Source of the DNA: Gadus chalcogrammus
Lineage: Eukaryota > Chordata > Actinopteri > Gadiformes > Gadidae
Length of the DNA stretch: 64,000 bases
Direction of reading: 5' to 3'
NCBI RefSeq assembly: GCF_026213295.1
Contig: NC_079423.1
Coordinates: 20,790,539 to 20,854,538 of the forward strand
The position numbers and the translations under genes are program-made. The notes beneath the pieces are model-generated. The model saw nothing but the letters and a program-made list of their open reading frames with translations. It ran no database searches and was not told the DNA's origin. Each line of letters starts with the position of its first letter. Positions within the stretch are counted from its first letter, which is position 1. Shown in pieces: positions 21,596 through 33,085 of this stretch.

Positions 21596-22358
21596 GTAGG
21601 CCTCAGCCCGCCCCCTGTCCAAGTGGTCAGAACGATTAGAGTTATCGTGAGTCATATTGATATTCATGTCAATGTTAAAGGAAAACCAAGCCGTGAAATT
21701 AGTTGTTTTGGAAGAAAGTGATGTAAGGGGTTGACGTTGTAGGGATATGGATTGATCCAAATCCAAAACTCAACTTAAATAAAATATGTTTTAAATGCGG
21801 ACATTAAATTGTAAATATGGACTCAGTTAGCCCTTTATGGTTTCAAAACCCATAATTCATTTTTAGTATATCTTCTGCCGTATTTTCCGTACACAATGAG
21901 AGGGGGGGATTCAAAATGACTTGGTCATTGTAAAAAACAGGAAAATAAGTCCCCCAAAAATCCTACAAATTTCCTGTCTTTTGTAACAAATTGTTATGAA
22001 TAGGATCGGTGAGCGAGGTTTGCAGGGTTCAGATCCACTGATGCCGACTAACAGATGGACTGAAAGCCGGGGAATGCTAAACGGTGATGTTGTGATGTTG
22101 TCACTCGCTGTCGAGGGTTCGATCACATCCAGGTGTGGGTGGCTCCAGAGGGAGAGGGAGACAGCAGGTTGAGGTGCTGGTGAGCAGGTGTGTGTATTTG
22201 TGGCAGGGGCGTAGCGGGTATAAGGAGTGTCAGTCAAGGGTTAGACGGGCACCTCACCCCGCCGCCACCTGTCTGGCCCGCGTGAGCCGGGATGCGCCCC
22301 GTTTCACCTCTGTGTGACGGAGCGGAAAAATATAACGCCGCCGTCGGAAGTGACCCTC
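21596..22358. other. Intron-like stretch, no gene seen
   Basis: Starts with the splice donor. 22010-22320 is GC-richer with no ORF I trust. There is a tRNA-like GGGTTCGATCACATCC string at about 22116, but no matching A box. Confidence 0.6.
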
Positions 22359-23000
22359 TATAAGATAAGATAAGAACTTTATTTCATCCCATGCATGGGA
22401 AATTAACTTGTTACAACAGCCCATGGAATCTAAAGTATGCAACAATAAAATAAAAAGTATAAAGTATCCAACAATCATACATTCATAAAATTATACAAAA
22501 TAAAATAAATATAAAAAAATCATACTGTGATTACAATGTCATGCCATAAGGGCAGAAACTGCACACACCCATGAGCTACACAATCAATGTGGCCAAGAGG
22601 TGCCTCACTACAGAATAAAAAATACTTTTTCACATATGTACAGTGGAAAATGCACATTATGAAATTCAATTATTGCATTATTAATTTAGTTGAAGTGATT
22701 TTTTGGTAGCACAATATTTCATAACCGATGTGTTATAGAGTCTTATGACAGATGGAATAAAAGACCTTCTGAAACGTTCCTTCTTACATGCTGGGTGTAA
22801 TAATATTTTACTAAAGGAACTGTTTTGCGCTGCCACTGTCTCATGGAGAGGATGAGAGGAATTGGACCTGATGGATTCCAATTTGTCCAACATCCTCCTC
22901 TCCCCTACCACCTCAACAGGCTCCAGTGTACGTCCCAGGACAGAGCCAGCTCTTCCCACCACCTTATTAAGTCTCTTCCTAGACCCAGATACTACACACA
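22359..23000 (-). pseudogene. 5'-truncated CR1/Rex1-like LINE 3' end
   Basis: On the minus strand the last part of a LINE RT polyprotein is readable: SRKRLNKVVGRAGSVLG, LDKLESIRSNSSHPLHETV, KERFRRSFIPSVIRLYNTS. The pattern HPLH...F.R.....ERFRRSFIP.AIRLYN is a C-terminus I recognise from fish jockey-superfamily LINEs. It is followed by a long AT-rich 3' UTR ending in short TTATC/TCTTA tandem units at 22359-22375, which are typical 3' tails of this group. The RT core is missing, so this is a dead, 5'-truncated insertion. Confidence 0.82.
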
Positions 23001-23356
23001 CCAAGCACGCCCACAGACGCACACACAGACATACACACACACACCAGTATTTCTGCTACATGCATAGAGCTAGGATAACCAGGGCCACGTCAATCAGCTG
23101 TTGAAGTCAATATTTTTAGTTGAAATTATGTTGGCCGTTCCAAATGCTATTTGTTTTATATTAAACCTTGGTATAATAGTCATTGTCAATTGAGAAATTT
23201 TGAGAACCTTTTACACCGTGTACCATCTCAGAAATTATTTTTCTCCCTGAGTACCACCATTATGACCGATGTTATAAAATATAACAAAATACAATAGCGT
23301 AGGCCTGCCCTATTCAGCTACGCAGAGTTCACGCAGCAGCCACATTAATTCCTTAA

Positions 23357-23362
<6 letters not shown>

Positions 23363-23415
<53 letters not shown>
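23363..23415. repeat. (AT)n microsatellite
   Basis: An uninterrupted AT dinucleotide tract of about 50 bases. The surrounding 23001-23492 has no gene; a (CA)n tract ends at 23492. Confidence 0.95.
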
Positions 23416-23418
<3 letters not shown>

Positions 23419-23492
23419 AATACAATGTATTATTATAACTGTTGTCAGCTGGACAAAGGGGTAGCACTTGAACGCACACACACACACACAAG

Positions 23493-23663
23493 TAGGGCTG
23501 CACGATTATTGCCAAAATGATTATCACGATTATTTTGATCAATATTGATATCACGATTATTTACCACGATTATTCATTGAAAAAAAAATCTTTAGAATTT
23601 CAACCACCCCCTTGTGGTAGGAGCCACACACTGTGCTCAGCGGCAAATTGCCGCCAGGCCACG

Positions 23664-23699
<36 letters not shown>

Positions 23700-23986
23700 T
23701 CTTTTCACGCTTCGCGCCGGACTCACGCAGTCGCAGACAGGTGTACAGGGAGTGCTTGGTTCGCTTTGCAGCGGAGGTACAGCGTTTACTGCATGGGCGG
23801 GGCTCGTTTCTTTTTTCGTTTTCTTTTTTTTGCGGATGCATTATTTAAAATTTAAAATTTTTATTTTAATTAAAAAAAAAAATTAAATTAAAAAAATATC
23901 GCGAAAATATCGCGGGAACACTACGTGTCATCGTGGGACGCCAATATCGTCATCGCGATAAAAATTCGATATATTGTGCAGCCCTA
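23493..23986. mobile_element. hAT MITE with perfect 8-bp duplication
   Basis: TIRs are TAGGGCTGCACGATTATTGC (left) and TAGGGCTGCACAATATATCG (right, inverted). CACACAAG flanks both sides (23485-23492 and 23987-23994); the left copy is inside a (CA)n tract. It has a poly-C run at 23665-23696 and an AT-rich right half. Confidence 0.9.
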
Positions 23987-24179
23987 CACACAAGTGACAA
24001 CATTAAGAATAACAACTGTAAACCAACAACCTGTTATAATTTTATTTTTTACAAATAATGCTATCACAAATAATATTAAAAGTTGGCCAGCAAGTTGATA
24101 AATGAACTTCCATAAGCCTATCGAGAAAGGTGTGTGTGCCTATGCGAACACAGTCCTGCGATGTCTAGATCAATTGAGG

Positions 24180-24388
24180 TCAGCTTCAATTGAGGTCAGG
24201 TGGGGCTCAGCATCCATCCTGCTTCTGTAATTAGTTTTTATGATGGCAAGTGAAGAGAAGCCCTTGTCGCATGGATATGTGGATGCAAAAGAGAGAAGAA
24301 AGCACACAGAGGGTATTCGCTGTGTTGCTGTTTCCAAAAGTCCAACAACAACGTCTTCTGAAAGCTGACTTGTAATGTTTCGTCGCAT
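24180..24388 (-). pseudogene. hAT transposase C-terminal remnant (ZBED5-like)
   Basis: The minus-strand frame encodes SVCFLLSFASTYPCDKGFSS and LAIIKTNYRSRMDAEPHLTS. This matches the hAT C-terminal dimerisation segment pattern STY.C...FS....IKT.YRS.....HL. The wider 23995-24580 stretch is probably decayed transposase (LLGTF-like stretches on the same strand at 24400-24560), but no intact domain is present. Confidence 0.62.
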
Positions 24389-24581
24389 GACTATTCTATT
24401 AAACTCTCCTGCTCACCAACAGCGAAGTCCTCCGGCATTTCATAGGTTTCAATGCTGAACAAGTTTCTCATCAAGTTGTTTGCTTCGGCTGTCACTGAGA
24501 TGTATTGTCAGTACTCGGACAAGTCTCTGAGCGAGACGAGGTGCGCAATGATGTTGTTCCCGACTATTGAATCGTGAACTT

Positions 24582-25797
24582 GTGCCCAATCTCAATTCTC
24601 CTTTTCAACCCAACCCCTCATTTTTGAGTTGCCCTCGCTTTAGTGTGGCTTCGACCTGCCCCTCGAAACAAAGTGTAAAGGGGAATTCTTCTCCTATCAA
24701 ATGGGGCAACCCTTCAAGACCTTGTTACGTCATTAATAGTCGTCTACAGCGTGTATGTCAATAGACGCAAAGAATTTGTTGCTTGTTGTTTTGAGTTACA
24801 CAATACCGTCCTCAGCTTTGGTGATTTCTTTAATTTTTTTCGGTTATCAGCGAAGCTGAGTAATGTGGAAATAATAAGACTTATTCAAGGCCGTATTCAA
24901 TGCCTGGGAATGCTGGTAGATCAGTTTGAGGTATGTTGAATATACTGCAAGAAAGTTTTGTTGTAGTAAGCCTAGCTACACAACTTGCTAGCTAGTATAA
25001 CTAACGTTAATTTTGTTGGATCAACCCCTTTGTGATGCATGTAATGTAAAATAAACAACTGTTTACTTTGTTTTTTGTTTTGATCCGTGTGCAGGCCTGA
25101 TAGGATTGAATACCATACGCATGCATTGTATTTAACTAGTTTCAAGTAGAAGTCCTTCCAATTCAGACTAAATAGACCAGTCGTCCATTGTACTGCAAGC
25201 TTAATGTAAAGGTGCCCATCCTGCGTTGGTGGTTCAAGATAGAGCTGGAGCTGGAGCAGGACTTCCGTCTCACTAGAAGAGCCATGCCTGGTCTGCAGAG
25301 GCTGCTTATTGCTCGTCTCCGGGATTTATACGTTATTTTTTGATTAACTTTTTTGCTGAATGAATTTTGAATGTCTCAGGAATGCAACTATTGCATTCAT
25401 GGTAAAACGTGGTATGATAAGTCAGGAATCTGTTGGAAATATTGCACTAGAACTTGAGGTAGTGTGCAATCAATGTCAAAAATAAATATGGTTGTTAAGG
25501 CATTAACAATCACACATAATCACATTTTATCAATATTTTTTCTAAAGGGACTAAATAACTCGGTTTTTAACAATCAGTGGATGGTTCATCTTTTTCTCTC
25601 TTCTTAGCGGTTGTGGGGACTATCAATTTGACATTCCTTGTTATAAGGAAAATATCTATAATACATTGAAACCACATTAGGATAATGCGATGGTCATCAT
25701 CATTTTATGTTGTGTTTTTGATCCTTTTGCATCTTTCGCCACCATCTTGCCTAGGTTTGTTCTTGATATTTTAACAGTGTGGCTCTCAAAAATCTTA
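24582..25797 (+). mobile_element. Left part of a DNA-transposon relic related to the 2.5-kb element
   Basis: Left end TGCCCAATCTCAATTCTCC, then CCTATCAAATGGGGCAACCC and TTACGTCATTAATAG, match in order the left end of the element at 2767 (GGCCCAATC..., CCTACCAAATGGGACAACCC, TGACGTCATCATGG). At 25738-25765 the conserved exon start on the minus strand reappears. An exon-like plus-strand ORF (24751-24936) ends at GAG-GTATGT, a good donor. 25205-25310 reads FKIELELEQDFRLTRRAM, which looks like the start of a HARBI1-type transposase domain. The right part continues at about 32945-33085 after a large nested insertion. Confidence 0.65.
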
Positions 25798-25798
25798 C

Positions 25799-26780
25799 TT
25801 TTTAACATTTACATTTGGGGCATTTAGCAGGCGCCTTTATCCAAAGTACAATAAGAATATATAACTAAGTGCCAAGCACCAACAATTGCTAGGTTAACCC
25901 ATTCCCACATACAACAAAGCTTGCAAAGCTAATAGGACAGAACTAAGTAATATTTTTAAGTGCCAGGATGTAAAAAATACAATACGTTTTTTAACAATAA
26001 GTGACAGGATGTACAGCATACAATTTGCGTACATTAAGTGCCAGGTCGTACAACATACAATAAGTGTCTAGGAGAAGTGGGAGGGGGTGGCTATGCAGAG
26101 TCTAGGTGAACTCTGAACAAGTGACTCTTGAGTCTTTTGCGGAAGCTGGTGAGCGACTCTGCGGTCCTGACATCGGCAGGGAGCTCGTTCCAACACTGCG
26201 GTGCCAAAACAGAGTAGAGTTGTGACTTTTGTGATCAACCTTTGTTTACTCGTAGCAATGGTGGTACCAGACATCCAGCTGAAGTAGTTGAGCGGAGCAC
26301 TCGAGCAGGGGTGTGTGGTCTGACCAACGCTTGGAGGTAGGCAGGGGCAGTACCATTGACCACCTTGTAGGCCATTACCATCATCTTGAATCTGAGCTAC
26401 TACAGGGAGCCAGTGGAGGTCTGGAAAAGGGGGATCACGTCCGACAATCTAGGTTCTTGACACACAGCAAAGGTTTAATCGCGGAGGCACGAATTCCAGC
26501 CAGGAGCGGGTTGCAGAAGTCGAGGCGGGAGATGACGAACACTTGGACCAGGAACTGAGCTGCTTCCCTATTGAGAAAGGGCCGGATCCAGCGCATGTTG
26601 TAGAGGGCAAATCTGCAGGTCGGGCCACTGTGTTGATGTTCGCGGTGCAGCATAACTGATTGTCCAGTACCACACCGAGGTTTCTCACTGTTGCCTTAAC
26701 AGTAACCAGTAAGTCCATGGCAGGGCAATCTTTCCCTGGCATAAAGAGGAGCTCAATCTTGTTTAGGGTAAGCTTTAGGT
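25799..26780 (-). pseudogene. 5'-truncated L2-type LINE, interrupted by a hAT
   Basis: The minus strand encodes DLKLTLNKIELLFMPGKD, ATVRNLGVVLDNQLC and, after frame changes, YNMRWIRPFLNREAAQFLVQ and VISRLDFCNPLLAGIRASAI, all recognisable from fish L2/Maui RT C-termini. The 3' UTR ends with CATTTACATTTGGGGCATTT followed by AGCAGGCGCCTTTATCCAAAG, a tail shared by many teleost L2 copies. The coding sequence breaks exactly at the hAT insertion (26780), and a few bases resume after 32940. The insertion lies inside the DNA-transposon relic. Confidence 0.82.
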
Positions 26781-27566
26781 CAGGGGTGTCAAACTCATTT
26801 TCACCGGGGGCCACATCAGCATAATGGTTGCCCTCAAAGGGCCACATGTAAATGTAAAATAGTATGTAACCAAATATAATGTATAATAAATGTAACTACT
26901 CCATAACATATTGTTAAATTACCTTCTGCATTTATTACTTATAGAAGTTACAAACATAACATATGCATAGATGAGAAAAAAATGTTACTATAACAATAAT
27001 CCTTTAAATTTGTCAGGTTAAGAAACCCACATTACTCCATTGATCAACGATCAAACTATTCAAGTAAATAAAGAAATATATTATCAAAACACAAGTTATG
27101 ACATTTACTTTGTTTAACTTTTTTTTTTACACAGTCGGGAGGGTCAGAATAACATACAACCAACAGTATTGAGCTACTAAGAACATGTGTGACAGATGTA
27201 GCATTTTACAAAAATAAATGGCTGCACACAGCCTTGCAAGAGTAAACATTTGTCTGTCTTATCATAAACACATACACCTGTAAACAACAAATACATTGCT
27301 ACACATAAAGTAGTATATGTAATAAACTGAAAATAACAAAATAAGTTCACAACTATGAGTCGGAAATGATGAGGATATACTGCCTGTCCATGAACACACC
27401 AAGTGGATCCCCTCTCCACCATCCTCATCCATTGATCATGTTCTGAAAACAACAAACACACAAAAAAATGTGAGCACAATCATTAAATTGCACTCAGTTT
27501 AACCATTATTATTTTTGATGGAAATACATTTTATTACCATATATTTTAATTTGGTTTTAAAAATGC

Positions 27567-28564
27567 TTACCTATCTGTTTTCTGGCCAGATATCAGACAC
27601 CGTTTTCCTTTGACCAGTGTGTCGATGTCTGGTTTTAGCTGTTGTGCTGTGGCAATCCGTAAAACAGCGTGGAGGTTGTCATCAGTGATGCGTGATCTGT
27701 GCTTGGTTTTATTTAGATTCATTATTGAAAACATCTGTTCGCACAGATAGGTGCTCCCAAACATGGAGAGAACACGGGCAGCATGAAGTCGAAGCTGTGG
27801 CATCTCACCAGGGGGCAGTAGACGGTAAAAGTCCTCGATTGCGGCATCCTGGAACTTTGCTCTTAGGCCACTGTCGCTTTGAAGCTCGATCAACTCCAGC
27901 TGAAGGTGATGGGGCACACTGCTGACATCGGTGGTGAAAGGACTGGCAAAGATGGCAAAGCCCGACTGCTGTGCTTTGAAGTCAGAGAAGCGCCGATCAA
28001 ATTCATCCATTAACCGGCTCAGTTTGGTAGCCAACTTGGCACATGAAAAAACACCGGGAACTGAGGCAGAGATGTTCTGACAAGCAGAAAAGTGGGCAAG
28101 ATTGTGCTGTTCCACTTGGCACTTCCATAAGTCAAGTTTACGCTGGAAACATTGGATCATGTCGGACATCTGCGTGATGACATGGTTGCGTCCCTGCAGC
28201 TTCTTATTCAGTTGGGCGAGATGCTCACTTATGTCACATAACATAGCAAAATCACACAGCCAGTTTGGATCCGACAATTCAGCCAAGGGTTTTCCTTTAC
28301 TCTGCATGAAAACAGCAATGTCTTCCCTCAGCTCAAAAAATCGTTTGAGGACGTTGCTCCTACTCAGCCACCGCACTTCTGTATGGTACGGGACGTCTCC
28401 GTGCTCCGAGCCCATCTCCTGCAAGAACAGCTGGAACTGCCGGTGATTCAGGCCACGCGCCCGAATGAAGTTCACTGTTTTCGTGACTGTGGTCATTATA
28501 TTATCCATCCCCAGCACCTTCCCACACAAAGCTTCTTGGTGGATAATGCAATGATAACTTATCA
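27567..28564 (-). CDS. hAT transposase, C-terminal part (GTF2IRD2-like)
   Basis: An open frame from the LINE insertion point to a stop at 27567. It includes [37 protein letters not shown] with [17 protein letters not shown], and the dimerisation segment [20 protein letters not shown] with [18 protein letters not shown]. This is the order seen in the Charlie-type transposase domesticated in GTF2IRD2 and relatives. No frameshift is seen within this half. It would form the C-terminal half of the DNA-binding, excising enzyme; cut off from its N-terminus it is not functional as it stands. The Met at 28571 comes from the LINE side of the junction and is not the native start. Confidence 0.88.
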
Positions 28565-28709
28565 AGTTCAAGTGTACTTTATTGTCAAAAATCTATGTAA
28601 CAGGGTTAGCACAGAAGTTTGAAATTGCGTTTGGCCAGACTCCAATGTGTAGTTAAAAAAACATTTAACAAAAAAACATATAACATTTAAATAAGACATT
28701 GACAATAAT

Positions 28710-28794
<85 letters not shown>

Positions 28795-31700
28795 CAGCAG
28801 AAGTACAATCAGTGGTCACAAGGTGCAACAGTAAAGTAAAGTGCAACAGTAAAGTGCCAGTGACATGGTGAAGTTCATGTGGTTTTCTTCAGTGTGTTGA
28901 TGAGTCTGATGGCTTGTGGAAAGAAGCTGTTACTCAGTCTGCTTGTGCGGTACCGCTTCCCTGATGGTAGAAGGGAGAACAGACTGTGTGCTGGATGAGT
29001 TGTGTCTTTGATGATGTTCATTGCCCGCTTGGAACAGTGTGAAGTGTACAGTTTCTGAATGGCTGGTAGGGGTGACCTGATGATCTTTTCTGCTGTCCTC
29101 ACCACCCTCTGCAGTGCCTTCTTGTCTGCAGCTAGACAGCTGCCATGCCAGACAGAGACGTTGCTGGTCAGGATGCTCTCAATAGCACCTCTGAAGAAGG
29201 TGGTGAGGGCAGAAGTGGGGAGGTCAGCTCTTCTCATCCTTCTCAGGAAGTAGAGTCGTGTCTGCGCCTTCTTGACCAGCGCGGTGGTGTTGGTAGTCCA
29301 TGAGAGGTCATTTGTGATGTGCACTCCCAGGAACTTTGTGCTTTTCACAGACTCTACTGCACTGCCGTTGATGATGAGTGGGATGTGTGTTGGTTGTTCC
29401 TTCCTGAAGTCTACAGTAATTTATTTTGTTTTGTTGACGTTGAGAAGCAGATTGTTCCTCTCACACCAGTTGATGAGTAGCTGTACCTCCTCTCTGTATG
29501 CTGAGTCATCATTGTCTTTGATGAGGCCCACCACTGTTGTGTCATCTGCAAATTTGATGATGTGATTTGTTTCAAATTTGGCACAGCAGTCGTGGGTCAT
29601 CAGCGTGAACAGCAGGGGGGATAACACACATCCTTGCGGCACCCCCGTGTTTATGATGGTGGTCGCTGAGGAGTTGTTTCCGACTCTGACTGTCTGCGGT
29701 CTGTTAGTAAGAAAGTCCAGCAGCCAGTTGCACAGTGAAGTGCTGATGCCTATTTTACTCAGCTTGTCCACAAGATGTTGGGGGATGACGGTGTTGAACG
29801 CAGAGCTGAAGTCTATGAACAACATCCGTGCGTGACTGTTTTTATTCTCCAGATGAGCCAGGCAGAGGTGGAGTGCTGTTGCTATGGCGTCATCAGTGGA
29901 GCGCTTGGGGCGGTAGGCAAATTGGTATGGATCCAGAGTAGTGGGGAGGGTGGATGTTAGGTGGGCCTTTACCAGTCTCTCAAAGCACTTCATCATGATG
30001 GGGGTGAGTGCTATGGGTCTGTAGTCGTTCAGTGATGATACCGGTGACTTCTTGGGTAGTGGTACGATGGTGGTAGCTTTGAAACTTGCTGGTATGATGG
30101 CTTGGTTCAGAGAGGTGTTGTAGATGTCTGTGAGGACGTCGGTGAGTGAGTCTGCACAGTCTCTGAGCACACGCCCGGGTATGTTGTCAGGACCTGCAGC
30201 TTTCCTGGGGTTCACCTTGAGTAGGGTCGTCCTCACGTCCGCTGGGTCCAGTTGAAGTGTTGTGCTGTCAGGGTTTACGGGTTTTTTTTTGGGTGTTGTG
30301 GTGTTATTTTCTTCAAACCGGCTGAAGAAGGTGTTGAGTGAGTTGAGGAAGTCTGTGTTGTCCTCACACGGTGGGGGGGATGGTTTGTAGTCTATGACTG
30401 ACTGGATGCCTTGCCACAGGCGTCTTGGGTCCTTTGTGTCAGTGAAGTATGAGTTTATTTTTTGTCCATATGCACGCTTGGCTGCTCTCACGCCCCGGTG
30501 CAAGTTGGCCCTGGCAGACTTGAGGGCCTCCTTGTCCCCAGACTTGAAAGCAATGTTGCGGGCCCTCAGGAGCTCACGTACCTCCCTGGTGAACCAGGGT
30601 TTTTCGTTTGCTCTCACTGTAATGTCCTTGGTGACGGTTACATCTTCCATGCATTTTGTTATGTATCCAGTTACAGAGTCTGTGTATTCGGTGAGGTTGA
30701 CGTCCTGGTTGGTGGTGGCCGCCTCCCTGAAAACCGACCAGTCTGTGCATTCAAAACAGTCCTGTAGAGCTGCTGTGGAGCCCTCTGGCCAGGCCCTGAT
30801 CTGTTTCACAGTTGGCTTGCTTCTCGTCAACAGAGGTCTTTAGGCTGGGATTAGCATAACAGAGAGATGGTCTGATGAACCCAGGTGGGGGTGGGGAACA
30901 GCTCTGAAGGCCTGTCTGATGTTGATGTAGACCTGGTCAAGTGTGTTCTCTCCCCTTGTTGCAAAGTTCACACACTTGTGATAGTGTGGCATTACTGTTT
31001 TCAATTTGGCCTGATTAAAATCGCCAGCGATTACGCAGACCGAGTCCGGGTGTGTGTTTTGTAGTGTACTCACAGACTTGTACAGAATGGAGAGTGCCTC
31101 CTTTGTGTTGGCGCTGGGGGGAAGGTAAACAGCTGTGATGTTGACGGTATTGAATTCACTCGGCAGGTAGAATGGACGGCAGTTGAGGGTTAAAAACTCA
31201 ATGTTCTCTGAGCAGTGACTTGTAATGACTGCTGCGTTTGTACACCAGTTGTTATTGATATAAATGCACACACCACCTCCTCGAGATTTACCCGTGCTGG
31301 CGTGGTTTCTGTCAGCGCGGAATGTTGTAAACCCATCCAGTTTAATTACGCTGTCCGGAACGTTGTTGTGAAGCCACGTCTCGGTTAGGATGATCGCGTT
31401 GCATTCTCTTACGTTTCTATGTGTGGTTAAATCCAGCTTGAGATAATCCATTTTGTTTTCTAACGAGCGGACGTTCGATAGGAGAATAGATGGTAGTGCT
31501 GTTTTGTGAGGGTTTCTTTTCAAGCGGTGTGTGATGCCGGCTCGGCAACCTCGCCTTATCCTCCGTCCTGTGCTCGGCCTCCACTGCCGCATCAGCTGCT
31601 TCCAGTTTCGGCTGGTGGGGGCGGGGGAGCCCGCTGTCACGGAGGGTCCGTTGTCACGGGACATTATTCCTAGACCGAGAAGAGTTTCGCGATCCGAGGC

Positions 31701-31879
31701 GAAGTTAACTCCGGACATATCCTTTGTGCTGTTGTTGTTTCTAAGTCCCAGTAGTGTACTCCTGTTGTACGCGATTTTTGAAGACGATTTTGACGGTACA
31801 TTTAACATAAAACACACATTTTTATCGGGAGCCGGCTTGGCCGCAGCCACACCGGGCGCCGCCATGGTAACCATTATTT
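28565..31879 (-). mobile_element. Nearly complete CR1/L2-type LINE inserted in the hAT gene
   Basis: Flanked by TTATCA on both sides (28559-28564 and 31880-31885; TGATAA on the minus strand). The 3' end reads ACAATAAAGTACACTTGAAC, with a short TTGAA-like tail, and the 3' UTR includes an (AC)n/(TG)n microsatellite at about 28711-28790. One reading frame spans nearly the whole length. Removing it restores the hAT reading at [12 protein letters not shown]. Confidence 0.92.
28875..31874 (-). pseudogene. LINE endonuclease-reverse transcriptase, one frame with two stops
   Basis: A 1000-codon frame from ATG 31874 to a stop at 28875. The APE endonuclease has [58 protein letters not shown] and SSDHLSVML. 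The RT has KAAGPDNIPGRVL, NDYRPIALTPIMMKCFERLV, DPYQFAYRPKRSTDDAI, LFIDFSSAFNTVIP (first Asp), NTGVPQGCVLSPLLF and the catalytic KFADDTTVVGLI. It continues VKSTKFLGVHITNDLSW to a C-terminus SGKRYRTSRLSNSFFPQAIR. Only two in-frame TAA codons interrupt it, after VMLIPA and after VNKTK. There are no frameshifts, so this is a young copy. It would nick DNA and copy its RNA at the nick. Confidence 0.93.
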
Positions 31880-31885
31880 TTATCA

Positions 31886-32708
31886 GAGGCGTGTGACAGT
31901 TACTTTTTTGCATTTTCTCCTTCATTAGTCCAACCAAGCCCGTTTTTACTCCACACATTGCAGGTGCACCATCTGTAGTTAATCCCACCAATTTTTCCCA
32001 GGGCAATCCAGTTTTACTCACAGACTTCTCCACCGCTTCATAAATATCCCGTCCAGTTGTGGTCCCATGCATGGCAGCTACATCCAAGAGCTCCTCGGTG
32101 ACAGAGAGGTCCGACTTCACGCCTCTAATAAAAATGGAAAGCTGTGCCGTGTCCCTGTTGTCTGTGCTTTCATCAACAGCTAATGAAAAAGCTGTGTAAC
32201 TGTGTGACTCTTCCGCCAGCTGATCTGCTAGGTTTCCTGCTAGCTCCTTGACACGGTCCGCGATGGTGTTTCTTGACAAACTCACATTTTTAAAAGCCTG
32301 CATCTGGTCGGGGCACACCTGCTCACACACCTTCAGCATACACTGCTTCACAAAGGCACCCTCTGAAAAAGACTTGGAAGTGCGGGCGATTTCTTCAGCT
32401 ACAATAAAGCTAGCTTTCACAGCCGCATCGTTTTTGGCTCTGGCTTTTGTGAACAAATTCTGTTGCGATCGCAGGTTGCCTTTTAACTCTTTAACTATCG
32501 CTTGTTTTTCCTGAAGGCTAACTTTAGCATACTTGGCTCCGTGTTTGGTTTCATAATGCCGACGTAGATTGTACTCTTTGATGACCGACACCGACTCAGA
32601 ACACAAAAGACATACCGGTTTTTCTCCTTGTAGCACAAACAAATATTCACCTTCCCATCTTTCATGAAACAACCTTCCATCTGCGTCAACCTTTCGCTTC
32701 CTGGACAT
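31886..32708 (-). CDS. hAT transposase, N-terminal part with BED zinc finger
   Basis: ATG at 32708 opens [22 protein letters not shown]-type finger follows: [20 protein letters not shown] with HYETKH (C-x2-C ... H-x4-H). Then [20 protein letters not shown] carries the first catalytic Asp of the RNase H-fold core, and [14 protein letters not shown] the second region. It is open up to HTPLI, where the LINE starts. Because the LINE starts in frame, the same ORF reads straight into the LINE endonuclease and ends at 30840 (622 codons). The native partner half lies at 28564-27567. The closest family is GTF2IRD2/Charlie-type. Confidence 0.9.
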
Positions 32709-32944
32709 TTTGGGATAATGTGTGGATATTTCTCATGGATATTTCTGCTCAATCTCACTTGTCGCATTAATTAAACACTGATGTGGACACAGCGATCTAG
32801 TGGCAGAATGCCGTCACTTCGCGGGTAAAATATAAAATAAATAAAACAACCTTTTTTTTTAACGACGAATCAAGCACTCACGCGGGAGACTCGCGCGGGA
32901 GACTCGCGCGGGCCTTGAGATTGACACATGTGCTTTAGGTGATA

Positions 32945-33085
32945 GCCCTTCCCCTTAGTTCTACCCCTCTATGAAACGACTATTGGGACAGCCCTATCTC
33001 TACATTTGACCGCGCAAAGTTGAGGGGTAGGGCTAAAGTGTAAGGCTTGAAGGGGTGAATTTGGAGATGACGTTTGAGATTCAAT
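32945..33085 (+). mobile_element. Right part of the DNA-transposon relic
   Basis: GATAGCCCTTCCCCTTAG followed by TACCCCTC aligns with GTTAGCCCTCCCCCTTAC near the right end of the element at 5168. Further on, ACCGCGCAAAGTTGAGGGGT and TTTGAGATTCAATGG correspond to the GCGCG and terminal GAGATTGGGC parts. This completes the relic begun at 24582. Its terminus is degenerate. Confidence 0.55.

Larger units (their letters stand above)
26781..32932 (-). mobile_element. 6.15-kb hAT with perfect 8-bp duplication, holding a LINE
   Basis: Left end CAGGGGTGTCAAACTCATTT, right end (inverted) CACATGTGTCAATCTCAAGG. CTTTAGGT lies on both sides (26773-26780 and 32933-32940). The minus strand encodes a BED-finger transposase in two open pieces, 32708-31886 and 28564-27567, separated only by a LINE at 28565-31879. 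26781-27566 is the AT-rich 3' region. Confidence 0.93.

Noticed and set aside
23665..23696. Poly-C run (and poly-G at 57897-57925) as G-quadruplex regulatory sites
   Set aside because: They lie within hAT elements and may be inflated by sequencing or assembly; no regulatory context is visible.
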